Shown: positions 35,310-48,883 of the stretch, piece after piece
Numbering within the stretch: the first letter of the stretch is position 1
Layout of the letters: each line of letters begins with the position of its first letter
From: Tenrec ecaudatus
Lineage: Eukaryota > Chordata > Mammalia > Afrosoricida > Tenrecidae
Length of the DNA stretch: 64,000 bases
Reading direction: 5' to 3'
NCBI RefSeq assembly: GCF_050624435.1
Contig: NC_134541.1
Span: 98,948,805-99,012,804, forward strand
Notes under the pieces: model-generated
What the model saw: only the letters and a program-made list of their open reading frames with translations
Told to the model about the DNA's origin: nothing
Database searches by the model: none
Position numbers and translations under genes: made by a program

Positions 35310-36140
35310 AAGAGGACTTGTACAACAGATTTGCCAAGCAATGCCTCATTTGATCTCTTGACTGCTGCTACCAGGCGCATTTATTATAGATCCAAGAGAG
35401 ACAGAATCCTTCACGACTTCAATTGTTTATCATAATGTTACCTATTGGTTCAGTTTTGAGGATTTTTTCCTTTCCATTGAGTGGGAATCCCTATGCAGGC
35501 TGCCATCCTTACTTGCCATCAGGAAATCTTTCAGCTCTTCCTCACTTACAGCAAGTAAGCTTGTGTCATCAGCATGTGAGAGGTTGTTAATAAGCCTTCC
35601 TCCAATCCTGATGCCACAAATTCTTCATAGAATCCAGCTTCTCTGATTATCTGCTCAGCACACAGATGGAATAAGTATAGTGAGAAGATACAGCCCTGAT
35701 TACACTTTCCCTGAGTTTAAATCATGCAGTGTTCTCTTGTTATGTTCCCCCACCACCTCTCATCTATAAGCACAAGTACACGTTCTGGGATTCTCATTTC
35801 TCAAGACTACCCTAATAATATACTAGTAAATATCTTTCTGGGATTCTCTTCTTTCAGCCAAGAACCATCTTAAATCAGCAATGATATCCACGTTCCATTT
35901 CCTCTTTTGAATCTGGCCTGACCCTCTGGCAGTTCTCTGTCAATGTATTCTTTCAATTGTTGTTGAATGATCTTCGGCAAAATTTTACTTATATGTGTTA
36001 GCAACGATATTGTTCTCTAATTTGCACATTCTGTTACATAACCTGTCTTTGTAATGGGTACAATATAGATATCTTCTAGTCAGTTAAATTACTGCAAACA
36101 ATTACTGAAATTCCTCCATCAGACAAAATCAACTGAATGG
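35310..36140 (-). mobile_element. RTE LINE, RT domain region
   Basis: The complement of 35570-35610 reads attaacaacctctcacatgc followed by tgatgacacaagc (HADD in place of YADD). Upstream blocks (35700-36100) include the complement of RT-domain sequence such as atgtaacagaatgtgcaaat. The frame is broken. Confidence 0.8.
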
Positions 36141-36199
36141 AAACAAAATCACCTGAATGGAAACAGATTTGCCCCATAACCTCAGGCAAGGATTGTGAG

Positions 36200-36700
36200 A
36201 ATTCTCAGCATAATTGCAGGAAACAGAGCAGCTGCATTTTCTTTGCAATCAAGGTCTAATGTGCAAACTTGTGACCCAACAATACTTACTAACTTCTCCC
36301 TCACTACCCTCACCAATGTCGCCACTCTGTGTCATACAGGATGCCTTAGGTGTATGGCTGGGATGCTAGAAGCCAAGCCACCAGCATTTTAAATACCAGC
36401 AGGGTCATCCTTGGTGGACAGGTTCCAGCAAAACTCGACGAAGGTGGAGTAGAATGGAAGGCCTGGAGATTTATGGAAATTACTCACTTAAAAGCCTGTG
36501 GATCACAACAGAACACTGACCAATGTAGTGTGGAAAGGTGAGCCCCCTAGATTGGAAGGTACTAGAAATACACAATGGTTGTAACTAAGGACTTAAGCAG
36601 ACCAACTCCAGCGATGATGGTAGGGCAGAACTGAGCATTGTGCAATGGCTGTAGACAGGCTGCCGTCAGTCAGAGAATCAGAGGCAACTGCCAAGGACAG
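36200..36700 (+). mobile_element. RTE LINE 5' region
   Basis: Segments ctcaccaatgtcgccactct, tgccttaggtgtatggctgg, accagcagggtcatccttgg and cacaacagaacactgaccaa fit what I remember of the 5' end of the afrotherian RTE LINE. No endonuclease frame survives. Confidence 0.6.
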
Positions 36701-36819
36701 CCCTGCCTTGGCAGCTCTCTGGCAGCAGTGAATCAACCAGTGGTACTGACTGCATTTGATGTCTGCACAGAGGGTGTGATTAGCAAGTATTTATTAACTA
36801 CATGTGATGATAAACCAAT

Positions 36820-37005
36820 CCACACCCAGTGCCATCAGGTCCGTTCTAGCCCATCAGGAGCCTATAGAAGATTTCCGGGGCTGGAAATCCTTTTAGTAGC
36901 ATATAGCTTCATCTTTTTCCTGCAGAGTGGCTGGTAGGTTTGAATCCCCGACCTCTCAGTTTGCAGCACAATTCTTACCTGATGGCATCACCAATTATGC
37001 ACTAG
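36820..37005 (-). mobile_element. AfroSINE
   Basis: Tail complement cagtgccatcaggtccgttc, gagtggctggtaggtttgaa, head region weak (cctgatggcatcacc). Confidence 0.75.
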
Positions 37006-37274
37006 TTCCTAAGACACTGTATCCTTCCTCAGACTATTCCCGCCTACCTCAGAAGCGCCTCTCCTGCTCATTCTGGCTCTACTCCCTAGCACCTGCACAA
37101 CCAACTCCTGGGCCCTCTAGTAGGTTCTCTACTAAGATGACTTCTATCTTTTGGGAAAATGTCTCAAATATATTCCATCTCATTATTTTCAACTGTCTTC
37201 CAATTAGCCCCAGATTCATGCACAACAGGAGAAAATACTGCCTAGTCCTGCACCATTCCCACTATCGGTTTTGG

Positions 37275-37395
37275 CTCAGACCATTGTGATCCACAGGGCT
37301 TTCATAGACTGATTTTCAGAAGCACATCGATCACTAAGCCTTTCTTCCTAACCTTAGTCAGGCAGCTGCTGACATCAGTTCAGCACCAAAGAAAC
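37275..37395 (-). mobile_element. RTE LINE 5' fragment
   Basis: The complement carries aggaagaaaggcttagtgat and gaaagccctgtggatcacaa, matching the RTE 5' block also seen at 36200-36700 and 61790-61930. Confidence 0.5.
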
Positions 37396-37424
37396 ACATG
37401 AGCCTCCACTGACAGAGAGGTGGT

Positions 37425-37530
37425 GGCTGTGTGTAGGTTGTGTACAATTGTGAGGAAGATGCAGGACCAAGCAGTGTTTCCTTATGTTGCATGAGGGTTG
37501 CTATGATTTGGAAGGATTCAATCACATTGG
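37425..37530 (+). mobile_element. RTE LINE tail fragment
   Basis: caattgtgaggaagatgcag, gcagtgtttccttatgttgc, gggttgctatgatttggaag. Confidence 0.7.
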
Positions 37531-37604
37531 TCAGGATCAAATGCCAGTGTTCTGGATATAGGTGAAAACTCCACTGCTGAACTCAACCTTTTTTTATCTC
37601 ACTG

Positions 37605-38090
37605 AGCATTTCTTTAAAGTGTTGAAGAGCAAGGCTGTCACTTTGAGGACTAAGATGCACTTGACCCAAGCTATGGTATTTTCAGTCACCTCATATGCAT
37701 GGGGAAGCTGGACAATAACTATGGAAGACCACAGAAGTATCCATCTACTTGAATTATGGTGTTGGTGAAGAATATTGAAAGTACCATGGACTACCAGAAG
37801 AATAAACAGATCTCTTTTGGAATAAGTGAAGCTAGAATGCTCCTTAGAATCAAAGATGGTGAAACCTTATCTGATGTACTTTGGACATGTTTAGGAAAAA
37901 CCTATACCTGAAAAGACACATGATCCTTGGGAAAGTGGAAGGTCAGTTAAAAAGGAAGCCTCTCCATGAGATGGATCGACACCATGACTGCACGGATGAG
38001 CTCCAAGTTAACAATTGTGAGGATAACACAGAACAAGGCCATGTTTTCTTCCATTGTACATGGGATCGCTGTGAGTTGTAAGGATTAAAT
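37605..38090 (+). mobile_element. RTE LINE 3' region
   Basis: tctttaaagtgttgaagagc, agctatggtattttcagtca, gaatattgaaagtaccatgg, gatggatcgacaccatgact and a tail ending ggatcgctgtgagttgtaag. One of the longer 3' copies. Confidence 0.85.
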
Positions 38091-38239
38091 CAGTGTCTGA
38101 CACAAGCAATAGTGCTTGACCTTTAATAATTTCACTGTATAACAGTTATATTTAGGATTAGTTTTCATCTTGTGATTTTCTTAAATGGTTTCTTGGAACA
38201 TGCTTTTCAATTGATATGGCAAATTCTACTCTCCCATTA

Positions 38240-38350
38240 CCCGCTGCCATCGATTCTGGCTCGTGTGACTCCACATGTGTCAGAGTAAAGGCATGTTCCC
38301 TGGGGCTTTCAATGGCTGGTTTTTCAGAAGTAGGTGGCCCAGCATTCTTT
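38240..38350 (-). mobile_element. AfroSINE tail half
   Basis: ctgccatcgattctggctcg, ccacatgtgtcagagtaaag, ccctggggctttcaatggct. Confidence 0.75.
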
Positions 38351-38802
38351 GAAAAATTCTTCTCCAGAGAATGTCTAATACATTCGGTTAACTAATTAGC
38401 TACGTTCCTAATTAAACACATATCTAATATGGCATGCTTCTGTATAATATTCTACAGGGAAGCTGGTATAAAATGAAATAAGGAAAAGCTACTTATTTCC
38501 AATTGCTCAGGCTCTGACATCTGAAGTCTTGATGGCCAACAGAAAGGAGGACTATTTCCCAATGTTTCTTGGCATGAAATTAGTATGGAAAAGATCACGC
38601 ATTTTCTCTCTTATTCTTCAGATTTATATGCATTGATAACATGCTTAAGATCTCCAACTGTACAGGAAATAAGCTTGCTTAACTTACTACCCCCACTGTA
38701 TTTCCACAGCCTATACTTTCATCTCTCATGAAGCACAGGAAGGAAGGGGTTAATGTTGTCAGGAGGCATAAGACGAACTAGAAGAAAGGCAATATTCATC
38801 AA
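38351..38802. other. Unique AT-rich DNA left of the L1
   Basis: No gene or repeat recognised. It ends in the left copy of the L1 TSD (38803-38815). Confidence 0.4.
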
Positions 38803-38815
38803 GAAATAAAGCAGA

Positions 38816-41712
38816 GAGGTGGAAGAAGATGGTGTCCAGTTAGATTTACCTGCCTGGAGCTCCTGTTGCCAGACCAGAATATTGGGAGGATGGTGAAGGA
38901 AACTGGGAGACAAAGGCCTCAAATTAGAATCAGGGTACTAGGGTCTGTTCTGAATCCTGAGTTTTAAAAAATTTTCACTCACAAAGCAAACTGAGAATGC
39001 ACTGGATCACTCTAGGTTCAGTGTGCTTGTTGCGGGGCTTCAGCCAAATAGCTACCAGCACCCGAATCTGGCAGCAAGCAGCGATTTTCCCAGGCTGATG
39101 CCCAAAAGGGGTTATAATCCCAGACTCTAGGAGAAGCTCTGAAAGCTAGTCATAGGACTCCACACCAGAACTGCCTGTGCTGTTAACTGCCTTTTGCTCA
39201 TTGCCTAGGGATCGGGTTGAGGGGAGCCATAGATTTGGAGGAATTGAAAAGATGTAAGGAAATTTACGTGAGCCAGATAGCGGTGTGGCAGAAAATAGTC
39301 CACGGGGTGAATTCAGTTCCAGTTGGCCAAGAAGAAAATAATTTCTCTAATAAACTACGTCTCCTCCTCTGAGTGTCAGCATGACAGCCCAGAATTAAGG
39401 CAACCCCTAAACCCAATATAAAAAGAGAATAAAAAATATTCTCTTGGTAAAAACTGCAAATCCCAGACTCTTGTTTAACTCCAAGACAACTGGTAGAATG
39501 AATCCTTTAACATACATTAGCATAATAAGGGAGCCCATGTTAAGGAATGCCAGAAGTTAGTTACAGAGCCTAGTAGAGGCTTTCAACATAACAGATCCCC
39601 CTGAAGGAAGCCTCAGTTTTAGAATCAATACCAGCTGGCCAGGATAAAAAAATAAAGACAAAAACAAACTCTGAGCTATTAGGATATCAGCAGTCTTGGC
39701 ACAAGCCAGGGCAACTCTGCAAGCCCAACGGGGAGAACTACTGTCCGCCCTCAGTGATCCTACATGCACCTGGGGATGTCCTGCCTGTCCTCCAGGTGAC
39801 TGGGGGATCCTCTGCCTGTCCTAGGGCACTACACTCTGCCCCCCCCCCCGCCCCTGCTGCACTGCTGCATACAGCACAAGGTAGCTATGCCAGTGATCTC
39901 AAGCGTGATCTTGCCTTTGGGTGTAATTCCGCCCAGCATCTGTGGGACCCTACACCAAACAGACACACCATCCTGCTAACTTGAGGCAGGATTGGAATCC
40001 CCCCAGTCCCCCAGTCAGGCGATCAAGCCTCAGCTATCTCCTTACTTATTATTCGTTTTCTTCTCACTGTATTCTCTCTCCCTTCTATCTCTCCCACACC
40101 AGTCAGTCTCAATGGGCCCAGATATTTTTTCTCATTTCTTTTTTTAATCTTCTCTTTCTTTCTTTTACCTCTTCTCTCCCTCTCTTTCCTTTCATATGTC
40201 ATTACTGGCTTCAAGACCATTACCCTCTGCTTAGGGCAACTCCACACAAACAGCAGGGGGAACTCCAGCCTGCCCTCTGTGGGAGTGCTGCACACCACAC
40301 AAGACAGCAGTGACAGCCAACTACAGTGCTCCACACTGCTGAGGAAACCTCCATCTGGCCTCTACAGTGACCTTCCAACTAAAGCAATTTTGCTCAGCAC
40401 CAGTGGGACCCTGAACTAAAAGGTACACCAACCTGCCACTTTGGGGCAGGGTTTAAACCCCTCTGGCCCAAAGTTCAGGTGATTAGGGATAAGCTATCTC
40501 TGTACTCTTTATATTTTCTTCTCTCTTTCCCCCCACCGTCAATCTTAGTGAGCACAGTTGTGTTTTCCCCTTCTACCTCTTTCCTTTTCTTTCTTTCTTC
40601 TTCTTTTCTGTTTCTCTCCTCCCCTCTCTTTCTAACATGCCACTATTAGTTTCCAGCCCCCTGTCAGCACCCTAGGGCAACCCCGCCCACCAAGTGGGGA
40701 GAGCTCCAGCCTACCCCCTGTGGCAGTGCTACACAAGGGGTGGCACGGGAATCAGAGATCTCTTTATCTGTTCCTTACCATCTTCTCTTATTTTCTCTTT
40801 TTTCCCCTTCCTTTCTTTTTTCTTCCTTTTTCTACTTATTCTACCTCTCCTCTCTTTCCAGCCACGGTCTCAGCAGATTTTAGTGTTTCTTCTTTATTGC
40901 TTTCTTTCTTTGACTCTCAGTTTTTAATTTTGTTATGTCTTTGCATTTTGTGTGTGTGTGTGTGTTAGTTTGTTTATGTTTTGCTCCTGTCTTTGTTTTC
41001 TCCTTATCTCTTTTTCTTCTCTTCTCCCTCTTTCTCGTTTCACAAGCCACTACCGTCATCTAGGCTACTCACCCCTGCCTAGGGCATATTTGATAATCCA
41101 GCTGGGAAGCTCCCACCCACACGTGGCTTTACATGTAGCTGGGGACATCACACCCATCCTCCACTATACCCTAAATGGCTGGGGGTTCCCTTTCAATCGG
41201 CTGAGGGAGTTCCTGCCTACACCTCAAGGCCATAAAAGTGACTGGGGGAACTCATGCTCACTGTGGTGTTCCATGCTGCTGCAGGAACAGTTGCCCAACC
41301 TGTACGGAGATCTATCTGCCTAGGTTAATTCTGAATGTCAGCTACAGTGCTCTACAACAAGGAGGGTACACCCACAAGCCCTCTGCAGCACTCCAGTTGC
41401 AGAGAGACACACCCACAGCATCCAAGGTGCTCCAAGCCCCATAAGACACATCACTGTGGCTTACTGGGAGATCAACCAGTGAAGCACCATCCTCGTGGAC
41501 GCACAACCAACCAACCAACCAACCAGCATTCTGTGAGAGGACTTTCCAAATCACATTCCAAATAACAGAATACTGGTTGGTAAGGGTAAGAGTGAAACCA
41601 CAGGGAGAGACAGTGGTTGCATCACACTCCAGTGTGGCTACCTACAGGTAGTTCGTAGAAGTACTCATACCAGTCCCCCAATAGAGAGCCCAGTGCTCTT
41701 CAACTCTGGAAG
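38816..41712 (+). promoter_or_regulatory. L1 5'UTR with monomer-like repeats
   Basis: The 5'UTR is unusually long. An agggcaac-type motif followed by related sequence recurs at 39708, 40233, 40674 and 41081 (spacings 525, 441, 407), each unit ending in a pyrimidine-rich block. This suggests diverged tandem promoter monomers of the kind known in mouse L1. Promoter activity is inferred, not shown. Confidence 0.6.
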
Positions 41713-42621
41713 ATGGTGCCAGGATCCTCTAAAACAACACATAACAACAACCAGCCCCAAACTTCCACAAAAAAGCAGGAGAAACAGACAATACCAGAAG
41801 AAGTCATGAATCTATCTACATGCATAGAAGAAGCAGACATTGACCTGCCACATAAAGAAATTTTCAGAATTATGATTGGAGTTATACAGGATATGAGAGA
41901 AGCAAGAAAAAGGAAGAAATGATAGAGAACATAAAGGCAACACACCAAAGGGAAATACAAGACCTAAGGGATGAAATAACAAAATACAGTGACAAATTAA
42001 CAGATTTTGCCAGTAGACTTGAGGCAGGTAATCACATCAGTGACCTACAGGATAAACAGGCAGAAATCAATCAACAGGAAAAGCAGTCAAATATGACGAT
42101 CAGAGAAGCTGAAGAAAACCTGAGAACCATGTCTGATGCTATGAAGAGGAACATTTTAGAATAATTGGACTACCAGAACAAGACACAAAAATAAATCAAC
42201 AGCAAAAATAGTGAGGGAATCCTGAGAGGAAAACTTCACCTGTCTAAGGAATGAAAATGAGACAACCATTCAGGAGGTTGAAAGAACATCAGCCAGACTG
42301 ATTCCCCGTAAGTCACCAAGACACATATTAGTTAAATTATCTAACAACGAGGAAAGGAAGAAAATCATAAGAGCAACTAGGGATAAACAAATAGTCACTT
42401 ATAAAGATACCCAAATAAGAATATGTACAGACCTATTAGTGGGCACAATGAAGAAGAAGAGGGAGGGAAGTAACATATTCCAAAACTTAAAGGAAAATAA
42501 TGCAAACCCGAGAATAGTATACCTGGCCAAATTATCTATTAAGAAAGATGGAGAAGTAAGTCTTCCCAGAAAAGGAAAACCTCAAAGAATACATAACAAG
42601 AATCCCAGCTCTACAAGATAA
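41713..42621 (+). pseudogene. L1 ORF1 (broken)
   Basis: The start MVPGSSKTTHNNNQPQ is followed by a lysine-rich coiled-coil region (EIQDLRDEITKYSDKLTDFA) after a 1-nt frameshift at about 41919. The C-terminal part has IFQNLKENNANPRIVYLAKL. At least two frameshifts and internal stops separate these parts. ORF1 protein packages L1 RNA. Confidence 0.85.
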
Positions 42622-42817
42622 TCGTTGACCCAGTATGGACAAAAAAACAACACTCACTGAACGCAAATAAGAGACCATCACATAGAACAACTCTACCCAG
42701 GGGGTGACAAAGAAATAGCATCCAAGATAGCATTAGCTCAATACTGGAAAGAAAACAAGAGTGAACTACACAAACTGATAAGTAGGTAGGAAAATACCCA
42801 ACCAAAAAAGCTACAAG

Positions 42818-45800
42818 ATGGCATCACAGAGTCTACAGCTGGATGTAACAACACTGAAAATCAATGGACTGAACCCAGGCATTAAAAGGCAGAGGCTAAC
42901 AGACTGGCTCAGAAAATATAACCCATAGATTTGCTACCTACACACATCTCAAGCTTGCAGACAAACACAGGTTGAGAATAAAGGCTGGAGTAAAATATAC
43001 CAAGTAAATGGCAATTCAAAAAAGAAAAAAGCAGGGGTAGCAATCTTAATCTCTGACAAAATTGATCGAGGTACAAGTCATAATAAGAGACAAGGAGGGG
43101 CACTAAATAATGCTCAATGGAACAGTAGACCAAGAGCCAGTAATAATAATAAATATACACGTGCCCAACGCACGACCCGTGAAATTTGTAAATCAAACAC
43201 TCCAAAAGATGAAACAGAAATCGCAGGCTCAACAATTATAGTAGGTGACTTTAATGCACCACTCATTGAAAAATACAGATCACAGGAAAAGAAACTTAAC
43301 AAGGAGACCACAGATCTAAACAGCACAATTGAATTACTTGACCTGATAGACATTTTCAGGGCTTTCCACCCAAATGCAAAAAAATTCAGTATTTTCAAGC
43401 TCACACGGCACTTGCTGGGACATAAGTCGAACCTGAGAAAACTCAAGCACATAGATATTATATGTCTCTCTCTGATAACTGTGCCATAAGGCTGGAATTC
43501 TACAAAAGGAGGATGAAGAAAACAAGGGCAAACAATTGGAGGATGAATAATTCTCTATTGCAAAAGGAGTGGGTATTGACCCAGATCAGAGATGAAATTG
43601 GGAAGCTTCTAGAAACCAATAAGAATGAAACTATGACGTACCAAAACCTTTGGGAAACAGCAAAGGCATTTATCAGAGGAAGACTGATAGCAGTACATGC
43701 ACACATGAAAACGGAAAGTAGACTTAGGGTTAATATGCTGGCAAAAAACTTACACCAATTAGAGCCCTGTCAACAGATTATTGCTACTAAAAGCAAAAGG
43801 AAAGAAGTAATAAAAATCAGAGCTGAGATACAGGAGAGGGAAAACAAGAAAACTATGGAAAAATTAATGCAGCTAAAACTTGGTTCTTTGAAAGGTTTAA
43901 CAGAATTGATAGATCATTGGCAATCCTAACCAAAGTAAGAAAGGAACAAATGTCAATTGCAAGGATGAGAAATGAAACAAGGGACATTACAATCAATCCT
44001 AATGAAATCAAAAGAATAATTGCACAGTGCTATGAAGGCCTGTACTCAAACGAATTCAACTACTTGGAAGACATGGACCAATACTTGGGAAAACTATCCT
44101 AGATGGACATGAAGAACCTCAACAGACCCAAAACAACAGAGAAAGTTATCAAGGGATTACCAACACACACACAAAGTCCCTGAACCATATGGCTTCTCAC
44201 GAGAATTCTACCAAGCAATCAGGGAAGAACTGACACCAATCCTACACAACAACCTCCAGAACACAGAAAAAGATAGAAAACTCCCAAAATCTTTCTATGA
44301 AGCTAGTATAATTCTGATACCTAAAGTGGGCAAGTATCTCACAAGAATTGAGAACTACAGACCAAAGACCAATATTCCTAATGAACACCAATGCAAAGAT
44401 CCTGAACAAAATATTGACCAATAGAATACAAAAGCATATAAAAATAAAAATTCACCATGACCAAGTGGAATTCATACCAGGGATGCGGGATGTTTCAGTA
44501 TATGAAAGATCATTAGTATTATTCACCAAATTGACATGAAAAATTATAAGACCCACATGATAATATTGATAGATGTGGAAAAAGCATTTGAAAACATCCA
44601 AAACCCATTCTAGTTTAAGACACTAAAGGAGATAGGAATGGAAGAAAAATTCCTCAACATTCTGCAAGCTATGTGTGAAAAACCAACAGCCAACGTGGTA
44701 ATCAATGGAGGAAATATGAAAACAATTCCACTGAAACAGGGGACCAGTCAAGGATGCCACTTGTCCGCACTCCTATTTTACATCATAGTGGAGGTACTAG
44801 CTAACAGCATAGGACAAAGAAAAGACATCAAAGGTATTCGTGTGGGGAAGGAAGAGGCTAAACTATCATTATTCACAGACGATATATTTTATATATCAAA
44901 AATCCCCAAAATTCCACAAGTGGAGTGTTGGAAGCAATAAAGGTGTATGGCAGAGTGCCAGGATACAAAATCCATAGACAGAAGTCTATTGGATTGTTAT
45001 ACACATCAGAAAAGATCACAGAAGAGGCAATTAAAAATTACAATAGCCAAGCACAAATTGATATATCTAGGGGTATACCTGACTAAAATAATAAAAGATT
45101 TGTATGAGGAAAACCACAGAACACTATTACAAGAAACCAAGAGTGACCTCAACAAATGGAAGAATTTGCCATGCTCATGGATTAGAAGACTCAGTATATT
45201 AAAGATGTCAGTTCTGCCTAAGGCACTATATAAGTTTAATGCTATCCTGATATGAGTACCATCATGCTTCTTCAAAGATTTGGAAAAACTGATTACCAAC
45301 TTCATATGGAGAGGGAAGAAGCCCCAAATTAGCAGCGAACTCCTCAAGAAGAAGGACAAAGAGGGAGGGCATTCTCTACCTGACTTTAGCATGTATTATA
45401 TAGTCATAGTGGTCAAAACAGTGTGGTACTGGTATAATGACAGATATTCAGACCAATGGAAAAGAGATGAAACCCCAGAAGTAAAACATCAGCATACAAA
45501 CAACTGATTGTTGATAAGGGCCCAAAAATATCAAATGGGAAGCAGATGCCCTCATCAATAAGTGGCGCTGGAAACAATGGATATCTACCTGCAGAAAAAT
45601 GAAGCAAGAACCTCACCTCACTCCATGCACAAGAATAAACTCAAGGTGCATCACAGACCTTGAGATAAAGCCCCAAATTATTAGGGCCGTTAATTTGGGG
45701 ATTGGGACAAATCTGTGAACCTTGGCACAGGGAATACATAGGCTATCAGAAATAGGAAAAGATACAAAACCAGAATAGTCAAAAATTGACAAGGGGGATA

Positions 45801-46460
45801 TACTGAAGATAAATGACCTATGTACATTGAAAGGATTCACAAAGAGAGTAATCAGAGTCCACAGACTTGGAAAACATCTTTAGCAATGCTACATCAGACA
45901 AAGGCCTTATCCTAAATCTACACTACTTTGCAAGCTTACAATAAAAACATTTAAAAAATACTAACTGCCCACTATGGAAGTGGGCAAAGGATCTGAAAAG
46001 AAGTTTCACAGGGACAGAAATCCGAATGGCCAATATGAGAAAATGATCCTGATCATTAGCCGTAAGATAAATGCAAATTAAAACAACTATGAGATACCAC
46101 CTAACACCCTCAAAGGTAGCCTAATTCAAAAAAATCAGAAAGCAACAAGTGGTGGAGGGGCTGTGAGGAGATAGGAACTCTTGTCTACTGCTGGTGGACC
46201 TGTAGGTATGTACAGCCATTATGAAAATCGATTTGGTGATATCTAAAACAGGTGGAGATTGAGATACCATACGACTCAGCAATCCCTCTACTGGGCATAT
46301 ACCCAGAAGTAGCAAGACACAGCCATTTATCTGGGCTCCAATGTTCATCGCATCACAGTTCACAATCGCAAGGAATCATAAACAACCCAAATTTCCATCA
46401 ACAGACAAATGAAGCAAAATACTGTGGTACTTACATACAACGGAGTACTATGCATCCCTA
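42818..46460 (+). pseudogene. L1 ORF2 (broken): endonuclease, reverse transcriptase
   Basis: The start at 42818 reads MASQSLQLDVTTLKINGLNP. A stop codon (about 42926) interrupts the endonuclease, whose GDFNAP motif is at about 43238. The RT region shows GTSQGCHLSALLF (44740-44780) and LSLFTDDIFYI, where FADD has become FTDD (about 44875). The distal part has NHRTLLQETKSDLNKWKNLP and LTPCTR. The C-terminus is degraded. ORF2 carries out target-primed reverse transcription in active elements. This copy cannot. Confidence 0.88.
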
Positions 46461-48883
46461 AAAAAAGTGATGAATGCATGAAGCACATTGCCACATGGGA
46501 AGAACTGGAAGAAATCCTGCTAAGCAAAGTAAGCCAAGTACAAAAGGACAGGTACAACATGAGTTCACTGATGTAATCTTAAAAGGGGGGGGGCATAGGA
46601 GGAAAGCTAGTATATAGAGATATTCTAGGGGTGAGGTCCAGCAACTATGGCAGGGGCCAAACCCAAATCAGGGATACATATGGCAGCCAACTAAATAAAA
46701 AGGAGAAAGAAAGAGAGAAAAAAAGACATGGGTTGGGGGAGGGGAGCAGGGCACTAACCCACCCAAGGGGAGGATATTGTTTATATCTCCACAGGAGAGG
46801 GAGAGAGAGACCAGGCTTCAACCTGATGTGCCAAGGCATGAATACAACATACTGGCATGTAGCAGGGAAGCAATAGAGAAGTCTGCAGGGCCAGACTCAA
46901 TCCCAACTAGGTGGACATCCCCTCCCCCACCCACTCAGAAGAGTGCACTTCAGAGGACAGCACTGGGGCAACAACTTGGGGAGAGGGGCACATCAGATTA
47001 GAGCACATGGGAGAAACTAAAAGGGATGGAGAGGGAGGAGAGGACATCTTGGTCCACCAATCCCCAAGGACGATGTTCCTGCTTGGAGCAGACAAAGCAC
47101 AGGGAGAACCATTAGAACAGGCCCCACCACGGACACAGCATCCCTCACTGAACCTTGGTACTGCGGGTGACAGCACTGGAGACAGAGTGCGGGAACAGTG
47201 CACGGTCTGGTCCCATCACACTGGGGTGGGGCACTAAGGGCGTTCAGCATCGCAGCAGGGGGAGTAGAGTGATGAAGTACCTGGGGAATATCAAAAATAG
47301 ACTTTGGAGATAGAGTGTGGCACCCCACTAGAAAATACTTTTAAAGGCCAACAAACAAATCTAGGCTTTTCCATTTTTGTCAGTGGCTTTGTTATTGTTA
47401 TTATGTTTTTGTTTTTTGTTGTTGTTATTGTTTTGTTGGTTTTTACTTCCTTTGGCCTTGCCCTGATTTTTTATTTTGTTTTATTTGGCTTTGCCCTGAT
47501 TTTTGGACTTATTAATGTATCTGAATGTCTATCTATATAAGATAGGCGGGATAAATAATTAAAAGAAGAAAAGAACAGGACAATTGTTTCCGGGAGGATA
47601 TGGGAGAAGGGGAGGTGGGAGAAAGGAAGAGAGGTGGTGGAAACCAACCCAGGGACAAGGGAACAACAAGTGAACTAAAATCAATGGAAGAAAGGTCCTA
47701 GGATACCTAGTGAGGCTTAATCAAGGGCAATGTAGCAGCGAAGAATTACTAAACCCAAATGAAGGCCAAACATGATTGTGGAACATGAGGAAAGTCAACG
47801 ATAATAGAGGAAAGAACCAGGAGGAAAATTACATTTATAAGGCCTAAATACAGGTATGTACATTTATATATGATGATGGGGAAATAGAGCTATGTTAGGA
47901 ATTATGTTTGCAGATGGACATTGGGCCTTGACTCAAGTACTCCCTCAACACAAGAGCACTTTGTTCTAACAATCTGGCATTCTGTGGTGCTCACCTTCCC
48001 AACACAATCGCTGAAGACAAAATGGGTGCATAAGCAAATGTGGTGAAGAAAGATGATGGTGCCCAACTATCAAAAGATATAGCATCTGGGGTCTTAAAGG
48101 CTTGAAGTTAAACAAGCGGCTATGTAGTTGAGAAGCAACAAAGCCCACGTGGAAGAAGCAAACCATGTGTGATCATGAGGTGTTGATGGGATCAGGTATC
48201 GGGCATCTAAGACCCAGAACAGGATCATACCCAATTTGAACACGGTGGGGAGACATGGAATGGAAACCCAATGCCCATCTGTAGACAATTGGGCATCCCC
48301 TCACAGACAGATCACAGGGAAGAGATGAGCCAGTCAGGGTGCAGTATAGCACCGAGGAAACATGCAATTTCCCTCTAGTTCTTTGGTGATTATTTCACCC
48401 CACTATCATGACTTCAATTCTTCCTTAGACCAGAACATGCACAGTGCTACAGGTAAAAGCCCACAACACAGGGAATCCAGGATAGATAAACCCCTCAGGG
48501 CCAACAATGAGCGTAGAGAGATACCAGGAGGATTAGGGGAGGGTGGGGGGAGAAAGAGGGAATCGATCACAAGGCTCAATCTTAAACCCCCTCCAAGGGG
48601 GTGAATAACAGAAAAGTGGTTGAGGGGCGATGGAGGATGAGGGTAAGATAGGTAAATAATAATCTATAACATATCAAGGGTTAGGGAGGGAGGGTGGGGG
48701 CGAAGGAGGGGGAAAATGTGGGGCTGATATCAGGGGCTCAAGTTGGAAGATAATGCTGTGAAAATGATGATGGTGGCATATATGGAAAGGTGCTTGACAC
48801 ACTGCATGAATGTATGGGTTGTGATAAGTGATGTAAGAGCCCCCAATAAGAGTATTTTTTAAAAGCAAATGAAATAAAGCAGA

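Larger units (their letters stand above)
38816..48870 (+). mobile_element. Apparently full-length L1 LINE, about 10 kb
   Basis: A 13-bp direct repeat gaaataaagcaga lies at 38803-38815 and 48871-48883, bracketing 10,055 bp. Inside, in order, are a long 5'UTR (38816-41712), ORF1 (41713-42621), ORF2 (42818 to about 46460) and a 2.3-kb 3'UTR ending in cccaataagagtattttt and a short A-rich stretch. The 5' end begins gaggtggaagaagatggtgt. The ORFs are broken, so it is not active now. Confidence 0.88.

Noticed and set aside
34919..35380. Proline/histidine-rich and glycine/tryptophan-rich frames
   Set aside because: Artefacts of the 36-bp minisatellite. The same array is open in three frames.
43462..43929. 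155-codon frame as an independent gene
   Set aside because: It is the part of L1 ORF2 between the endonuclease and the RT, in place within the 10-kb L1.
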